Below, in pieces: positions 11,650 to 24,300 of a stretch of 64,000 nucleotides of DNA. The notes under the pieces were generated by a model that made no database searches, was not told the origin of the DNA, and saw nothing but the letters and a program-made list of their open reading frames with translations. Position numbers and translations under genes: made by a program. Source of the stretch: Sambucus nigra (lineage: Eukaryota > Streptophyta > Magnoliopsida > Dipsacales > Adoxaceae); contig CASBWL010000413.1 of NCBI GenBank assembly GCA_949130495.1, positions 186,001 to 250,000 on the forward strand, given 5' to 3'. The stretch's first letter is position 1. Each line of letters opens with the position of its first letter.

Positions 11650-11682
11650 GCCCACACGTGCAATGCACATGGGCACATTTAG
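11650..11682 (+). other. Candidate Helitron 3' terminus (hairpin plus TTAG|T)
   Basis: The stretch 11650-11674 can fold as a stem with gccca/tgggc and gtgca/tgcac arms. Eight bases later the sequence is ttag followed by t. Plant Helitrons end in a short GC-rich hairpin some 10 nt before CTRR, with insertion between A and T; here CTAG would have become TTAG. No matching 5' TC end was located, so this stays a candidate. Confidence 0.35.
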
Positions 11683-11982
11683 TATGAGTAAATGATATGA
11701 GTGGATGCTAGGGTCTTCACTTCATGGCATAGTATTTTCTTCTAGTATATGACATCTTTCGAAGGAGATGCATCATTCATACAACTTTAGGGGAGTCCCT
11801 AGGACTAACTAGGCCCAAGCTATGGATTCTTAATCTTTACTGGACCTTTCTAATTAAAAGTTGAAGTCTTTCCCTTCATTTTTTAAGGCCATATCTAATA
11901 GCATTTGTAACCTCTATTTCATATTTCATAATCATGGAAGGAGACATGACTTGCATATTTTTAGAGCATTTAAGATATTTTT

Positions 11983-12680
11983 ATACCTTTAGATTGTGAA
12001 TCAACCAAGGATGAGAATATTATAATTCTTTTGAAATGTGGTGAATTTGGGTGAGTAGTCCCATAACCTTTTAGGGCTTGGGTCCATATAATTCCTCACA
12101 TTTTCTTGAATTTTGGGTTCTTTAAGGATTTAAAATCCATGAATTCTAAGGATAATATTCACATAGCCTCTTAGAAGATTTTTCATGGTCAGTAGTACTT
12201 GTATTTCATAATTTGTATATATGATATGGATGAAAACCTCATAACATATAAAAATTTCAAGGTTAAGGGCCTAAAGATCATAGAACCTATTATGATCCTA
12301 AACGAAAGTCCTTGTAATTAAAGGTTAACGACATACAAGCCTCATAATCTATTTGATGAGCAAAGGATAAAATAGTTACAACCCTAAATATTTTTGGATA
12401 ACGGCCTCAAAACCTTAAAACCATAGAGCCAATGCTCGGATCTTTGGAAGTTAAGCTCAATGGTTCGAAGACCTCAGAACTAGTTTTTAACCAAGGATAG
12501 AGTGCTTTTAGTTCAATGTTAATGGCTTGCAGGATTCATTACCTATTTCTGAGCTAAGGTTCAAATCTTAAACACTCCAAAATAATTAGGTTAAGGTCCT
12601 AAAGACCTCATCACCTTAGGGGAAAATCTCGGATACTTGAAAATTGAGGTTAGAGAAAGAGTTTGAACTTAGTAAGGTAA
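11983..12680. repeat. Degenerate tandem-repeat-like region
   Basis: Phrases of the type 'ggttaagg.cctaaagac.tca.aacct' recur several times between about 12240 and 12660 at intervals of roughly 70-130 bp with heavy divergence. There are no genes. This is probably the variable untranslated region of an LTR element whose 3' LTR is at 15110. Confidence 0.4.
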
Positions 12681-13149
12681 ATAAAATTTATTTCTCTCAA
12701 TTAAAAAGTAAAAGTACATCATGGTAATATTTTTTTTCAAATTCTCGACGATTCATGGCTGGGGGATTCAATTACCCTCTTGAATTTTTAGATAAGTACA
12801 CCATAACCTATCTATCTTCGTGACAACACATCTTCCATCCCTCGTTGTTAACATTAAAAGATTTTTGCTTTTGGTTTCTTACACCAAACATTTTGATTTT
12901 TATCCAAAGTAACAATTGTTGTTAAAAGACAATACGGCCTACTTTATGCTGAAATAATTTCTAAAAACCAACTTATATTTAATATTTGTTGGAGTTTAAA
13001 TAATTTAGCAAAAATTCTGAGTCAAACCTCATGTCTCACATATTTGATAAACATCTGCTTATCTGACACATATTTGGCATGACACGCATTATTTCATATT
13101 TTATTTCTTGATGTTCGAGCAGATACATATCATATAAATCTCAAGATAA

Positions 13150-14110
13150 TTTCTATTTGATGTAGCCTCAACAGATGGTCGGGCAAATTTATTAATTTCC
13201 ACAGGTACAAGATTCAGTCCCGACGAATGCTCGGCTATAATCGTAAGTTCCTGGAAATCTTATTAATGATTCGGCTTATGCTCGAGCAGGAATAGCTACT
13301 TGGCCACAATTTTAAACTCTTGGAAACCTTATTAATTCTTCGAAGAATAGTCAAGCACAATGCAACACATTAATACCCAACAAATGGTTGGGCGAGATTA
13401 TTTCTTGTATCCAACAAATGCTCGGGCGATGATATTTCTTCAATTATCTCGCTCTGATTCTTAACCTGAATGATGGTTATGCATATTCAAGATTCATCTC
13501 GACAGAGGATAGACAAAATATTTATTGTCCTATATTTAATCCCGAAGACATCTGCCACACAAGTTGTATTTTATCTATAACGGATGGTTGGCCGAGATAA
13601 TCATTGTCTATATTCAGTCCCGATAAATGGTCGACATATTAGATTAATAATCAACATAACATTTATTATTCATATTCAACCCTAATGAATGGTTTGGAAA
13701 AATATTTTTCTCTAATAATGAAGGATCATTCATAATAGTTACTCAGTCCCCTCAGGATCATTCATAATATTTACTCGGTCCCCTCAGGCATTATTTCCAG
13801 GCCCGAACAAATGATCAGCCCTTTCATTTTTTCTATGGATTTCTCACAGCCTTCGATGGATAGTCGATGTAGTTTATATTATGTGAATCATCACAATTTA
13901 TCCCCAACAGACTATTGGGCATTGTCATTCCTATTTAATTCAACCTCGGCTAATGACTACATCAGCATTATATTTGGGATTCAGTCCAGATGCCCGGGCA
14001 TGCTTATTATTTGATCATTTCAAACGCTTTATATAATCGACATTATATCGCAACAAAGTCCTAACAGAGGGTTGGGCATTATTATTATTGGCATGATGAA
14101 ATTATTATTC
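13150..14110. repeat. Degenerate repeats built on 'cccgacgaatg.tcggg'
   Basis: At least ten variants of 'tcagtcccgacgaatgctcgg' or 'caacaaatggttgggcga' occur, spaced about 60-110 bp. A clear 33-bp tandem duplication (ggatcattcataatagttac...) sits at about 13727-13790. There is no coding potential. The context suggests the 3' untranslated region of a Tat-like element. Confidence 0.5.
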
Positions 14111-14224
14111 ATCCATCTCTTTATAACCCCAACTGGGGGGGCTCTATAGATATGTTGACATGAATGAATTCACTACAACAGTATTCAAGAAAGAAAGCAA
14201 ATAAAGCATCTCAGTTGTACAACC

Positions 14225-14590
14225 AAAATCAAACTTCATGTATGACCTCGTCTCCGGATAAATCATGACCAAGAAGTTTTACCCGACTAAGTTAAATACA
14301 TGAATACATATATACATTCTTAAAAACAAGAATACATATATACATTCTTAAAAAAAAAGAATACATATATGCATTCCTAACAGACTTGGTCACTGATGAT
14401 AACTACTTCATGTATGACTTCATCTTTGACAAGTCAAGAACAAGAAGCTTGTAAAACTTCATGTATAAACACAAGAAGTTTTACCCGACTAGGTTAAATA
14501 TAAGAATACATGTATACATTCCTAAACACATGAATATGTATATACATTTCTAATACACTTGGTCGCCACTGATAACTAATGTTACAACTT
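14225..14590. repeat. Imperfect repeats (acttcatgtatgac / gaatacatatatacattc)
   Basis: Blocks containing 'caagaagttttacccgacta.gttaaata' occur twice (about 14270 and 14475). 'gaatacatatatacattc' occurs at least four times between 14300 and 14550. This continues the repeat-rich region upstream of the LTR at 15110. Confidence 0.5.
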
Positions 14591-15094
14591 AGATCAACAA
14601 AACTATTCATAGTTTTATCTAAAAACAACTTTAGTAGAATCTAAGGCATTAGAAACATCATTGATCCGACGAACTAGTCTACACGGATTAGTAAGTTAAC
14701 AAGATGATTACAAACTAATCACAAGATTACTTACAGAATTATTCCAACACCAATGGCTTCAGCAGGATAGTACAAAAGCATAAACAATCATTATAAGGAA
14801 ATAACAAAGCTTTAAAGAGTCATTTCATGGGGAATTTTTTTCCTCGACCTTATCCCAAGCAGACACTCAACACTTCATCAACATTAGGTCGGCTACAGAT
14901 CTAATTGGTTAGCACATCGACCGACTAATAACAGAGGGTAAATCGTCAAGAAGAAGAAAGGTCATACGCATAGGAATTATCAAGAGTTACTACTCTCGTG
15001 TTTTAAAAGGCCAATAATCTCATTCATTATGTACGAGCACCAAGCAACGCTTTAGAATAAATACTCCATACTTTCACTAAATCATCAAGCATGA

Positions 15095-15109
15095 AGCATT
15101 GGGGGCTTC
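15095..15109 (+). other. Polypurine tract next to LTR
   Basis: agcattgggggcttc directly precedes TGTTGATGCC. G-rich tracts of this form commonly precede the 3' LTR of Tat-lineage gypsy elements and put the LTR at 15110 on the plus strand. Confidence 0.55.
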
Positions 15110-15545
15110 TGTTGATGCCAAAAATTATTCATCTACGTGGACTAATGAGAAATAAACACCTGTTCTCGTACATGGAAATATTCACATTAATTACTCACTT
15201 GGTCGGCTCAAACGATAGTTGGTAGGCTAACCGGCCGACCAACAAACATGGAGAATATGAACCATCAATAATATCAAAGGCCATTAGTGTAGAGTCATTT
15301 GGTACCCATGAATATCAAGGGTCTCATTTATTATATACATATGTAAATGCCTAGAAATATAAAGGTATTCCATCTCTTGGGTTCATAACAACCCTTATAA
15401 ATACATACTCTCCCATAGCTCAAAGGTACAATTTGCAATCATTCATATCACACCATATTGTGATATTGTAAACCCCTAGAATAAAATAACAGTGGACGTA
15501 GTCTTTCTTCATAATCGAACCACTTTAAAAATCTTTGTCTCTCAT
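15110..15545 (+). repeat. 3' LTR (or LTR fragment) of a plus-strand gypsy-type element
   Basis: Starts TGTTGATGCCAAAAATTATT. It contains a stretch (about 15350-15545) shared with the insertion at 16506-17412 (atataaag.cattccatctcttgggttc, gtggacgtag, aaccactttaaaaat) and, inverted, with the LTR at 63774. The right boundary, where the copia RT resumes near 15545, lacks a clear CA end, so the LTR may be truncated there. Confidence 0.6.
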
Positions 15546-16500
15546 GTGCTTGCTTGGATTGTTCAGAGCCAAACTTTTGCAATAAATCTTGGGCATATTT
15601 ATGTTGACACAAAAATATCCCTTCTTATGTACGATCAACCTCTAGCCTAAAAAAGTGGTTAAGTTGTCCAAGGTCTTTCATCTGAGGCAAACTAGAAAAT
15701 TCTCTTTTGTATTATGAATTTCTATCTTGCCATCACGAGTGATGATTATATCATCCACATATACTAGCACAATAAATATCTTTCCTTCATTGGCTTTGAC
15801 GAATAAGTTGGAATCTGCAAGTCCTACTGAATATCCACTCTGTGTAGGAAGTTCAACAATCTTACCATATCACACACTTGGTTCTTGTTTTAATCCATAT
15901 AGAGCCTTTTTTTATCTTGCACATGAACTCGAGATAAACTTTGTTCTCAAAGACTATTAGTGGAATCATGTAAATCTATCGATACAACTCCCTATGAAAA
16001 AAGTAGTCTTTACATCCATCTTCCATAACTCTAATCTTTAATGGCCGCAAGAATAAGCAAGACTCTTATAATTATAAATTTTTACATTGGACCAAATGTT
16101 TCATCATAATCTAGTCCATTCTGATGAGAGAACCCTGGATCCATTAACCGAGCCTTGCATATCTAGATTGATCCATTAATACGATGCTTTATCTTTTAAA
16201 TCCATTTGCAGGATATGGATTTATATATATTGTTTTTTATATCAGATCCCAAGTCTGATTTTATCTAGTGTATTGATTTTTTCTTCAATAACTTTAATCG
16301 AATCAAAACTATGTAATGCTTCTTCAAATGTTTGAAGTTCTTTTATAATTTCCTCCACTATAGATGTGTTAGTGTATTTAGGATTTTACTTTTGAATTCT
16401 TATTGACCTTCTGAGTTGTGATAGTGGAGTTGGTTCTTTCTTTTCACTAGGCATATCTTTATCGGAATGGTTTTTAATACATACCAGTTTTACAAGGATC
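15546..16500 (-). pseudogene. Ty1/copia reverse transcriptase, decayed
   Basis: Minus-strand reading gives, in order from high to low coordinates, KIKKALYGLKQEPS, then [19 protein letters not shown], then [17 protein letters not shown] (the YVDD catalytic block of copia RT), and near 15600-15550 YAQDLLQKFGSEQSK. Frames shift repeatedly and stops are present. It is downstream, on the minus strand, of the integrase remnant at 17418-18680, so both belong to one GAG-PR-INT-RT-RH copia element. The low-coordinate end is cut by the LTR ending near 15545. Confidence 0.75.
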
Positions 16501-16505
16501 ATTAC

Positions 16506-17412
16506 TGTTGACGCCAAAAATTATCCATATATGTGGACCAATAAAAAATAGACACATGTCATCCTACGTGGCAACATGTACAGTCAACACTCAGTTTGTC
16601 AGCTCAGAAGACATTTGGTCGACTAATCGGTCGACCAATCAACCCAAAGAATATGAACCATCAAAGAATAACAAAGTCCATTGGTGTAGAATATCAACAG
16701 TTATATTTATTATACAGATGTAAATGCCTAGAGATATAAAGTCATTCCATCTCTTGGGTTCCTAACAACCCCTATAAAGACATGCTCTCCTTCATCTAAC
16801 GGGGAAGAGATCTCAATCATTCTCAACACACTATGTTGTGCTATTGTAAATCACTGGAATAAAATAATAGTGGACGTAGGCTTTCCTTACAACCAAACCA
16901 CTTTAAAAATATTTTTCTATAATGTGTTTTATGGGATTGTTTATCTTCATTTCGTCTTCTTCATAACTAATCTGTTATTGACGCCTATAAAATGACATAG
17001 GCCATTTCTAGTCTTCAACAGATTTGTACATAGACCATTTCTAGTCTTCAACAGATTTGCAAATAAAGTTATGAAGAAGATGATATTGAAGATGAAATGA
17101 AGATAAAAAATCCCATCAAACACATTAAAAACAAAGATTTTTAAAGTGGTTAGGGTTTACAATAGCACAACATAGTGTGTTGAGAATGATTGATCGCTTC
17201 TCCTCGTTAGCTAAGGGAGAGCATGTATTTATAAGGGTTGTTAGGAATCCAAGAGATCGAATGCCTTTATATCTATAGGCATTAATATCTGTACAATAAA
17301 TATAACTTTTGATATTCTACATCAATGGCCTTCGATATTCTTAATGGTTCATATTCTTCATGTTGGTTGGTCTATCGGTTAGCCGACCCACTATTGTGTC
17401 TAGTCTTTAACA
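16506..17412. mobile_element. Palindromic LTR-derived insertion with 5-bp target duplication
   Basis: It starts tgttgacgcc and ends tctttaaca, with attac on both sides (16501-16505 and 17413-17417). The left arm resembles the LTR at 15110. The right arm (about 17060-17412) is an inverted copy of about 16580-16975: gaatatgaacc, tgtagaatatc, atgctctcc, aaccactttaaaaat and cttcatttc all appear in reverse complement. A 31-bp direct repeat (ccatttctagtcttcaacag) lies in the centre. It splits the copia pol. Confidence 0.7.
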
Positions 17413-17417
17413 ATTAC

Positions 17418-18680
17418 CATTGTGTGAATCTTTAGGTTCATCTGAACTCAATTGGATTTTAGCAGTATAATACCCCATATTCTGCTACAATTAATATCTA
17501 ATTTCTATTGAATGTCGTAACTCCTTATTCTATAGGGACCACTATGAAGAAGCTTTATTCAACACCAAATTTTGTGATGTGTAGCACTTTCAACCGGTAG
17601 GATCACAACATTCGCACTTTTATCTAGTTTTCATATCCCACAATGATACATCTAACTACTTTCTTATCATACTTGTTACGTAAATGACTTGGAACAAATA
17701 CATAGCACACACAACCAAACACCCGAGAGGAACTAACTGTGGGTTTCATATCCCATAATTCTTCAAAGGGTGAAACAAATACTAACCTTAGTTGAGGAAG
17801 TTTTTTGGTTACATGGATTGCAGTACTCATGGTTTCATCCTAAAATATTATTCTTCACATTTATTATATTTCAACATATCTCTATAAGATGTCGGTTCTT
17901 TCTCCCAACTCCGCCATTCTATTATGGCATGTTGACATCAGTGAACTGATGACGCATTCAACAGTCTCGTAGGTAGTGAGAAAACTCATTAGAGGTATAT
18001 TCTCCTACATTATTTGTGGGTAGACACATAATCTTCTTTCCCACTTCTCCTTCAATTATTTCTTCGATCTCTTTAAACTTGGAAAATGTATATAATTTTT
18101 CTTTCATAAAAAAAACCATACATATCTAAAAAAAGTCATCAATGAATTTCACTATGTACTGCAATCCATTAATTGAAGGTTATTTAAAAAATTCCAAACA
18201 TATCAAATTGAACTAACTTTAATGGCCCTTTTTCTTTGAACTTATAATCTTCGCATGGTAATTAATGCACCTTACCATAATAACATCCCACATAGACAGT
18301 GTTTCCTTAAGCATTTACTTCTTAATCATCACATTTAGCTTGTTGCTAACGTGACCCAATCACACGTGCCATAAATCTGATGTCTTTGTCCTCCTTGTCT
18401 TGTCTACATACGTAAACTTTTTTGGCGTTACATAGACTGACTCCAATCATCGTCCCTTAATTGTCGTCATCCCTAAGATCTTAAGTTCGTGATACACTTT
18501 CACATCGCATAGACCAAACAAGACATGGTGGCCTAATAATGTCAACTATGCCACTAAGAGAATATTTTTCTTCATGCTCAGGACATGGTAGACATGTTTA
18601 AGCAATATCTGGTTAGGATTGTATCAAGGAACAATTACTATTTTGCCGATGTGGCATATTGTTAATTTTTAACTGTTAGG
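17418..18680 (-). pseudogene. Ty1/copia GAG-pre-integrase and integrase, decayed
   Basis: Minus-strand reading gives, in family order, VYHVLSMKKN, GHHVLFGLCDVKVY, SDLWHV and LGHVSNKLN (pre-integrase). Then come [41 protein letters not shown] (with the usual DNGGEYTS core changed to NNVGEYTS), PFEELWDMKPTV and RVFGCVCYVFVPSHLRNKYDKKVVRCIIVGYEN-like sequence at 17830-17624, ending CCDPTG and CYTSQN. Numerous stops and shifts make it non-functional. The 907-bp palindromic insertion separates it from its RT, and the LTR at 18681 truncates its N-terminal side. Confidence 0.8.
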
Positions 18681-18897
18681 TGTTGATGATAAAATATCAC
18701 CCAGAGTTGTATCCAACTCAGTTTCTAGGTGTGTGCAATAATTTTGAAGTAAAAGATCAACACAACGATTAAATAGCAAGAAGAGACGATGGGAGATAAG
18801 GAAGAGACACAAGTATTTAAGTTGTTCGGCTTTGGCCTACATTAATTATGCAAAAAGTAAATAAATTTTCACTAAATAATGGTGATGAAAGCCATTA
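18681..18897 (-). repeat. Element 2 3' LTR, first part
   Basis: Starts tgttgatgataaaata after ttagg and is interrupted at 18897 by the CACTA element. On the minus strand it ends ...CATCAACA, matching the end of the LTR at 63774. The rest continues at 36266. Confidence 0.6.
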
Positions 18898-19110
18898 CAC
18901 TACACCAAAGCTGTTGAATTATCACGGTCATTGACCTTGACCAGTTCAACTTGTCAAGGTTAATGACCGTGACAATCCCTGGGGTGACAATTTTTTTTGT
19001 CACGGACTTATCACGATCATTGACCGTGACAAGTTCGTTAGAATTGTCACGGTCCTTAACCTTGACAAGTTTGTCACGATCAATGACCGTGACAATTCTA
19101 GGCAGAATTA
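18898..19110. repeat. CACTA subterminal repeats, left
   Basis: Several direct and inverted copies of the near-palindrome ttgtcacggtcattgaccg / cggtcaatgaccgtgacaa lie within 210 bp of the terminus. Subterminal motif arrays of this kind bind the TNPA-type protein in En/Spm elements. A minus-strand frame of about 120 codons here is a by-product of the repeats. Confidence 0.8.
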
Positions 19111-19498
19111 AAAAAAAATCTACTGGGTAGTTTGTCCACTGCCACTGCCCAGCAGTATATTTGTACCTGTTATAGCAACGTTGTACCTCTTCAAGCATCA
19201 TATATCCAAATAAAATAGAGATAATACAAATATTCATTCAAAATAGAGACAATATGCATCACGATATAATCCAAATATAATTTAAATGTACCAACTTAAA
19301 AACAATTCAATTCAAATAAGGTCACTATACATGTCTTGGGTAAGGTTAACTTTGAGGAGGTGAGTAGGCCACACGATATACGAATTGACACACCCACTGA
19401 TATACATCGTGCCGCATTATTCGCGCAATCACAATGGGGAGTTATCCTTCCCGGGTATCACATGCGTGATGAGCACCTTAGACTCGATGTCTTGAATC

Positions 19499-21000
19499 TC
19501 ACGTCCATGAACTAGTGCAACCTGGATGATATTCGGGTCCCTCAAACCCCCCCCCCCCTATCCACTGGCCATCAAATATGTCCAGTATAAACATGCTCGG
19601 CCAACCAAGTGTCGATATCAGTCGGTCGAAGGGAGCTAAATAGGGAAGTGGATCATCAAAGTCCTCACGCGTCGGCGATGAAGCAGCGAGGTCCACATCC
19701 TCATCATCTGCACCTCCCCCTCCCGCACCTCCTACTCCCGCACCTCCTCCTCCACCACCTTCTCCTTACCTTTCCCCTTGGGATTTCTGCCCAACGAACG
19801 CTTCATGAATGAGAACATATCTTGGACCGTCGCCTTCAAACGGGACAGTTTCATGTCATGCTAGTCCACCGTTCGATCCAACCCAGTGTCTCTCGTCTCC
19901 AATCCGATGATCCTAGATTTGGCCACCCGCGAGCTCACCCCCTTGTCCTCCCCTTGCGATATGAGCGTATCTGTGTACAAAGATGCCTTGTCGGAATCAG
20001 ACTACAACTTATGCACTTCCTTAAGCTTTGCCTGAAACGACAAAACGCACATGATTAGTAAAATAAGTAAATTAACAAATTATAATGTAATTAACAAAAA
20101 GTAAAATGTCGGATTACTTACAATCGTGGCCGCGACGCTCGGGGACACCTCCTTGCCCTTCCCTTAATTCGTCCTAAGAGCCACATAAGTATCGAGCCTA
20201 TGTGGCCTACCCCCAGGGCCACTCCCTGTCCCCTGAAATAAAATATAGTAAAATTAGTATCAGCCCCGCAAAATAAAATAATGCAGAATAATATATTTTT
20301 GTAGTTATAGAAAAATTAAATCTTACCATCATCCTATGCTCCACCTCGGCGTAAGACATCCGGCCGGAGTAGTGCACGTCCATCTTTTTTACCCGTTTTT
20401 CCCTCCTCGATTGGCGAGATGCCAATTGTCGCTCCCCGATCTCATTGTCAACGAACTGTTGCCATTTTTCCAATGAGATCATCTCCTTCAACGGGACAGA
20501 TTCACACATTCGGATAATGAACTCTCATGCCTTTCCAAAGTACCGGGTCCGCATATTTTTCTTCCACATCTTATGTTGCTCCCTCAACTGCTCCAAGGCG
20601 GAATCGCGTAGCTTTGGATCCAGGTTGAATTATTCCTGTCCAACAAATACAATGTTAGTTCTGAATAAATATAAACAAAAATATAAAATGAAATTGAAAT
20701 CGAAATCGAAATCGAAATTGAAATTGAAATTGAAATTGAAATTGAACTATTCATATAAATATAAATATAAATACATTACCTGTAGTGCCACCCAAATAGC
20801 TAACTTGAGCTCATATGGCACCTCCTTCCAACTAATGTACCCCAGGCCGATGATCGTCTTTACCAGCTTGAGGGATCTCGCTAATAGCCCCGACTTGTTC
20901 TCGATGGCCATCCCCAATTTTCCAAATTTGGGGAGCCTAGGGGCCGGGAGCTCTCGTCGCCTCTTCTACCACCGAGCCTAAACGACATCATCATAACCAG
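19499..21000 (-). pseudogene. TNPA-like / Ptta-En-Spm (Transposase_24-type) protein of the CACTA
   Basis: Minus-strand exons in order: about 20965-20780 reads LPKFGKLGMAIENKSGLLAR and KLVKTIIGLGYISWKEVPYE, ending at a GT donor. About 20640-20330 reads FNLDPKLRDSALEQLREQHK, MWKKNMRTRYFGKA, a stop, then EFIIRMCESVPL and MSYAEVEHRMM. About 20230-20120 reads TGSGPGGRPHRLDTY. The last exon (about 20040-19499) reads AKLKEVHKL and a Gly/Asp-rich C-terminus with SPTREDFDD. Order and motifs follow plant En/Spm Ptta proteins, which bind subterminal repeats. At least three in-frame stops and shifts are present, and the N-terminus is not clear. Confidence 0.7.
20686..20775. repeat. GAAATT/GAAATC hexamer repeat then (ATAAAT)n
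   Basis: Tandem aaatcgaaat / gaaattgaaatt units followed by ataaatataaat, inside a presumed intron of the TNPA-like gene. Confidence 0.85.
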
Positions 21001-21374
21001 CATCATCATGCTCGCCTTAATACCTGAAGGAGACATTTGCTGTAAAAAAATATTATTAGTAAAAATCAAAATGAATTAGAAGAAGACATGCAAATATGTA
21101 CAATTACTAAAAATAGAAATGAATTGTTACTATTAAACACCTCAATTATGAATTCCAAAACAACAGCATCTAGCTCATAATATGTAAAATTACTAAAAAT
21201 CCGAAACATCCCCACCCCCACCCCTACTGCCCACACACACGCACACTACACAAGAGTGAAAATGATAAAGTGCAAATCAATTAAAATCATTAAAAATGGA
21301 TGTTTCGATACAAATTGGATTATTTATTAAAAATTAAAAAATTATTTAAAATTCGGGTTATCATAAAAAATGGA

Positions 21375-24300
21375 TTAATATTCGATAGGAGAAGCCAAGT
21401 CATCCACACTACTATTTAGACGCTTTGGTTCATGTTGGACAATTGACCACGACTCGTTGTTGATATACTCCGAGTAAAACACTTGGTTAACCTTTTGAAA
21501 TGCACAAACAAACAGCTCATCGCTCACGTGGTCATTGCTCTTCAACTTAGACAAGTCAACCATGATCAAATTGGTGACAGGATCAACTTTATAAGCGTTT
21601 TTATCCTCAAATCTTACCCAGTCACAATAAAATACAACATCTTTGAAGCTTATATAATCCAATTCAAATATATTTCGAATTACACCATAGTAAGTCATTT
21701 GAGCTTCAACGAGGTTTTTATCTTTTGCGCTCGCTCGAAAGAAAGTAAGAGCCTTGTATGAAATGCCCGAGTTATGTACATTTATACTTTCCTCTACACT
21801 TTAGCACCGAAAACGTAACCGTTCAATCGATACTTTTTGTACTCTTATGCCACGAACAAGGGTCCAGTGGCTAGACGAGCAAGCCTTGCTGTCGCATCAC
21901 CCGTCTTTAAGAGCTGAGAATATAGATACATTAATTATATTAGTTGTAAAATTTGAGTGTAATGTAATGTTATATAATGACCATTTTCATTATAATTACC
22001 TCTTGTGTCAACCACAACCTAAACTCGCTGTCTGATTGTACCATTGTTTTTTGTCTTTTATTGTTCTCACATGCTTCATATTTTCTGCATATTACAAAAT
22101 TAATCATGTATAAAATAATCTAAAATAATATTAAACATTATAATAATTCAAAACTTACTTTTTCCATTCTTCGACATCTTCATGTGTGCCAAATAGAAAA
22201 CGAGCTACTTGTTCATGTTATAGACTCGTTAATTTGACTCATTTTTCCATCACATGACCACCATCATCGACGAACTCATCAGTGTCATCAACGCTAGGAG
22301 AGTCAGGCATATATTCCCAAGTATATATTGATGATTCCACGGTGATGTATTCCTCTGCAATTGATCATGTAATGTATCGCGTATTCTTAACGTAATCTTT
22401 AAAAACTTTTATCAATCTTTCAAACGGATACATCCACCGATATCTAACTGGACCACAAAGAAGTTCCTCATCCCATAGGTGTACCAACAAGTGAACGCTT
22501 ATGTCAAAGAATGCTGGGGGAAAGTACTTCTCCAACACACAAATTGCTTCGGTCACCGCCAATTTTATGGCCACTATGTGTTCTCGATTGACTACCTTCT
22601 CATACAAGAGTGAGAAGGTAATACTAATTTGCATAATAGCCCTCCACAAATCCTTGTTCTTAGAGAAACAATGTTTAAACAATAGAGGAACCAATTTCAT
22701 GATCACATGCCAATCATGGGACTTACAGTTATGTAAGTCATGAGTAGCATAATTCACAATCCGTTGCAAGTTGGACGAAAAATTAGATGGGCCCTTCAAA
22801 TTATATATTGTGTCTAAAAGCACCCTCCTTTCCCCACTCGTCAAAGTAAACGCACCAGGGGGAATTATTGTCCTCCCCCTACTATCTTCTTTTAACCATA
22901 GTTGTGACTTAAGTTTCAATGATTTAAGGTCTTTCCGTGCATTTTCTCCATCCTTCGAATGACTCCCCCAAAGGCAAGTGCCCATAATATGTTCAGCGAT
23001 GTTCTTCTCTACATACATCATATCCAATACATGGTGCACCGGGTTATTCTTCCAATAAGGAAAGTCAAATAAAATTGACCTCCTAGACTATGCCTTTCTT
23101 GTCTCAGTTTCATTCCCAGTTGGGGTCTTCTTATGCTCGACATTCTTAAATTTGGGATTATTACTTGGTATATTAGGGCCATATTCAGAAGATTTACTTT
23201 CAATTTTTGAACCTTAAAGTTATCTCAGCGGTAGTCTATGTTCAACCCGGCCCAATAAAAAATTGAAGTGTTTCTCAAATCTGAAACTATGCGCCAGGGG
23301 TAAAAACCTCCTATGGTAATGGTATACATTTTTTGAGGTAAAGGGATACACGAAGAAGTGCAGTCTCCTCTCCACAAATAGGACACCCCAAATAACCATG
23401 TACTACACAACCGGATAATGTCCCATAAGATGGAAAATCATGAATTGCCCACATCAACATAGCTTTCAGCGTCAACTCTTTTTTTCTCAAAGATTCAAAT
23501 GATTGCACACCCTCTTCCAACAACTCATTAATTCTTCTATAAAAGGAGCCAAGTAGACATCGATGTCATCACTTGGTGCCTTTGGCCCAGGTATCAACAA
23601 AGCCATCATCGAAAATTTAGGTCTCATACACTGTGAATGAGGGAGGTTAAGTGGGTCTAGGATCACTGGCTATACACGCTAATTGGTGCTTAGATTTCCA
23701 AATGGATTGAAACAATCTGTTGATATAGCCAAACGAATGTTGCGTTATTCTCGAGAAAAATCAGGATACTCATAATTCATCCTCCTCCAAGCTGTAGAAT
23801 CAATAGGATGATGCATGATATTACCCCTATTTTTTCCCTAGCATGTCAAGTCATTGGATACGCTATCCATGGTATTGTGAAAAATCGCTTTAATCTAGGC
23901 CCAACGGGAAAATATTTCAACACTTTTTAGGCACTTTTGAGCTTGTGCCTTCCTTACTAGTAGATTGGACATATCTAGGTTCATCGCATACCGAACAACG
24001 ATCGAGATTTTCATACTTCTTTCGGTATAGTATGAAGTCATACACACAATTATGAATCGATTTATACTTCATTCCCAAACTTTTCAAACTGTTCTTCAAA
24101 CAAGATAGTTATTTGGAAGCGTATCATCTTGGGTAGTAAGCTCTTCACCCATTTCAGAATTCTTATCATGCTATTGCTAGACAAACCTTACTGCGTTTTC
24201 AAACTGTGCAAACCAACCATGGCATGTAAAATTGTTTGATCTTTCTCACAGTCAGAGTATAACGGTTCGTTCGCCTTAAATTTTAAACTTTGGTAGTCGT

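Noticed and set aside
18872..19237. 121-codon minus-strand reading frame
   Set aside because: Produced by CACTA subterminal palindromes (repeated Val-Thr-Val-X-Asp-Arg-Asp); spans the element end at 18898.
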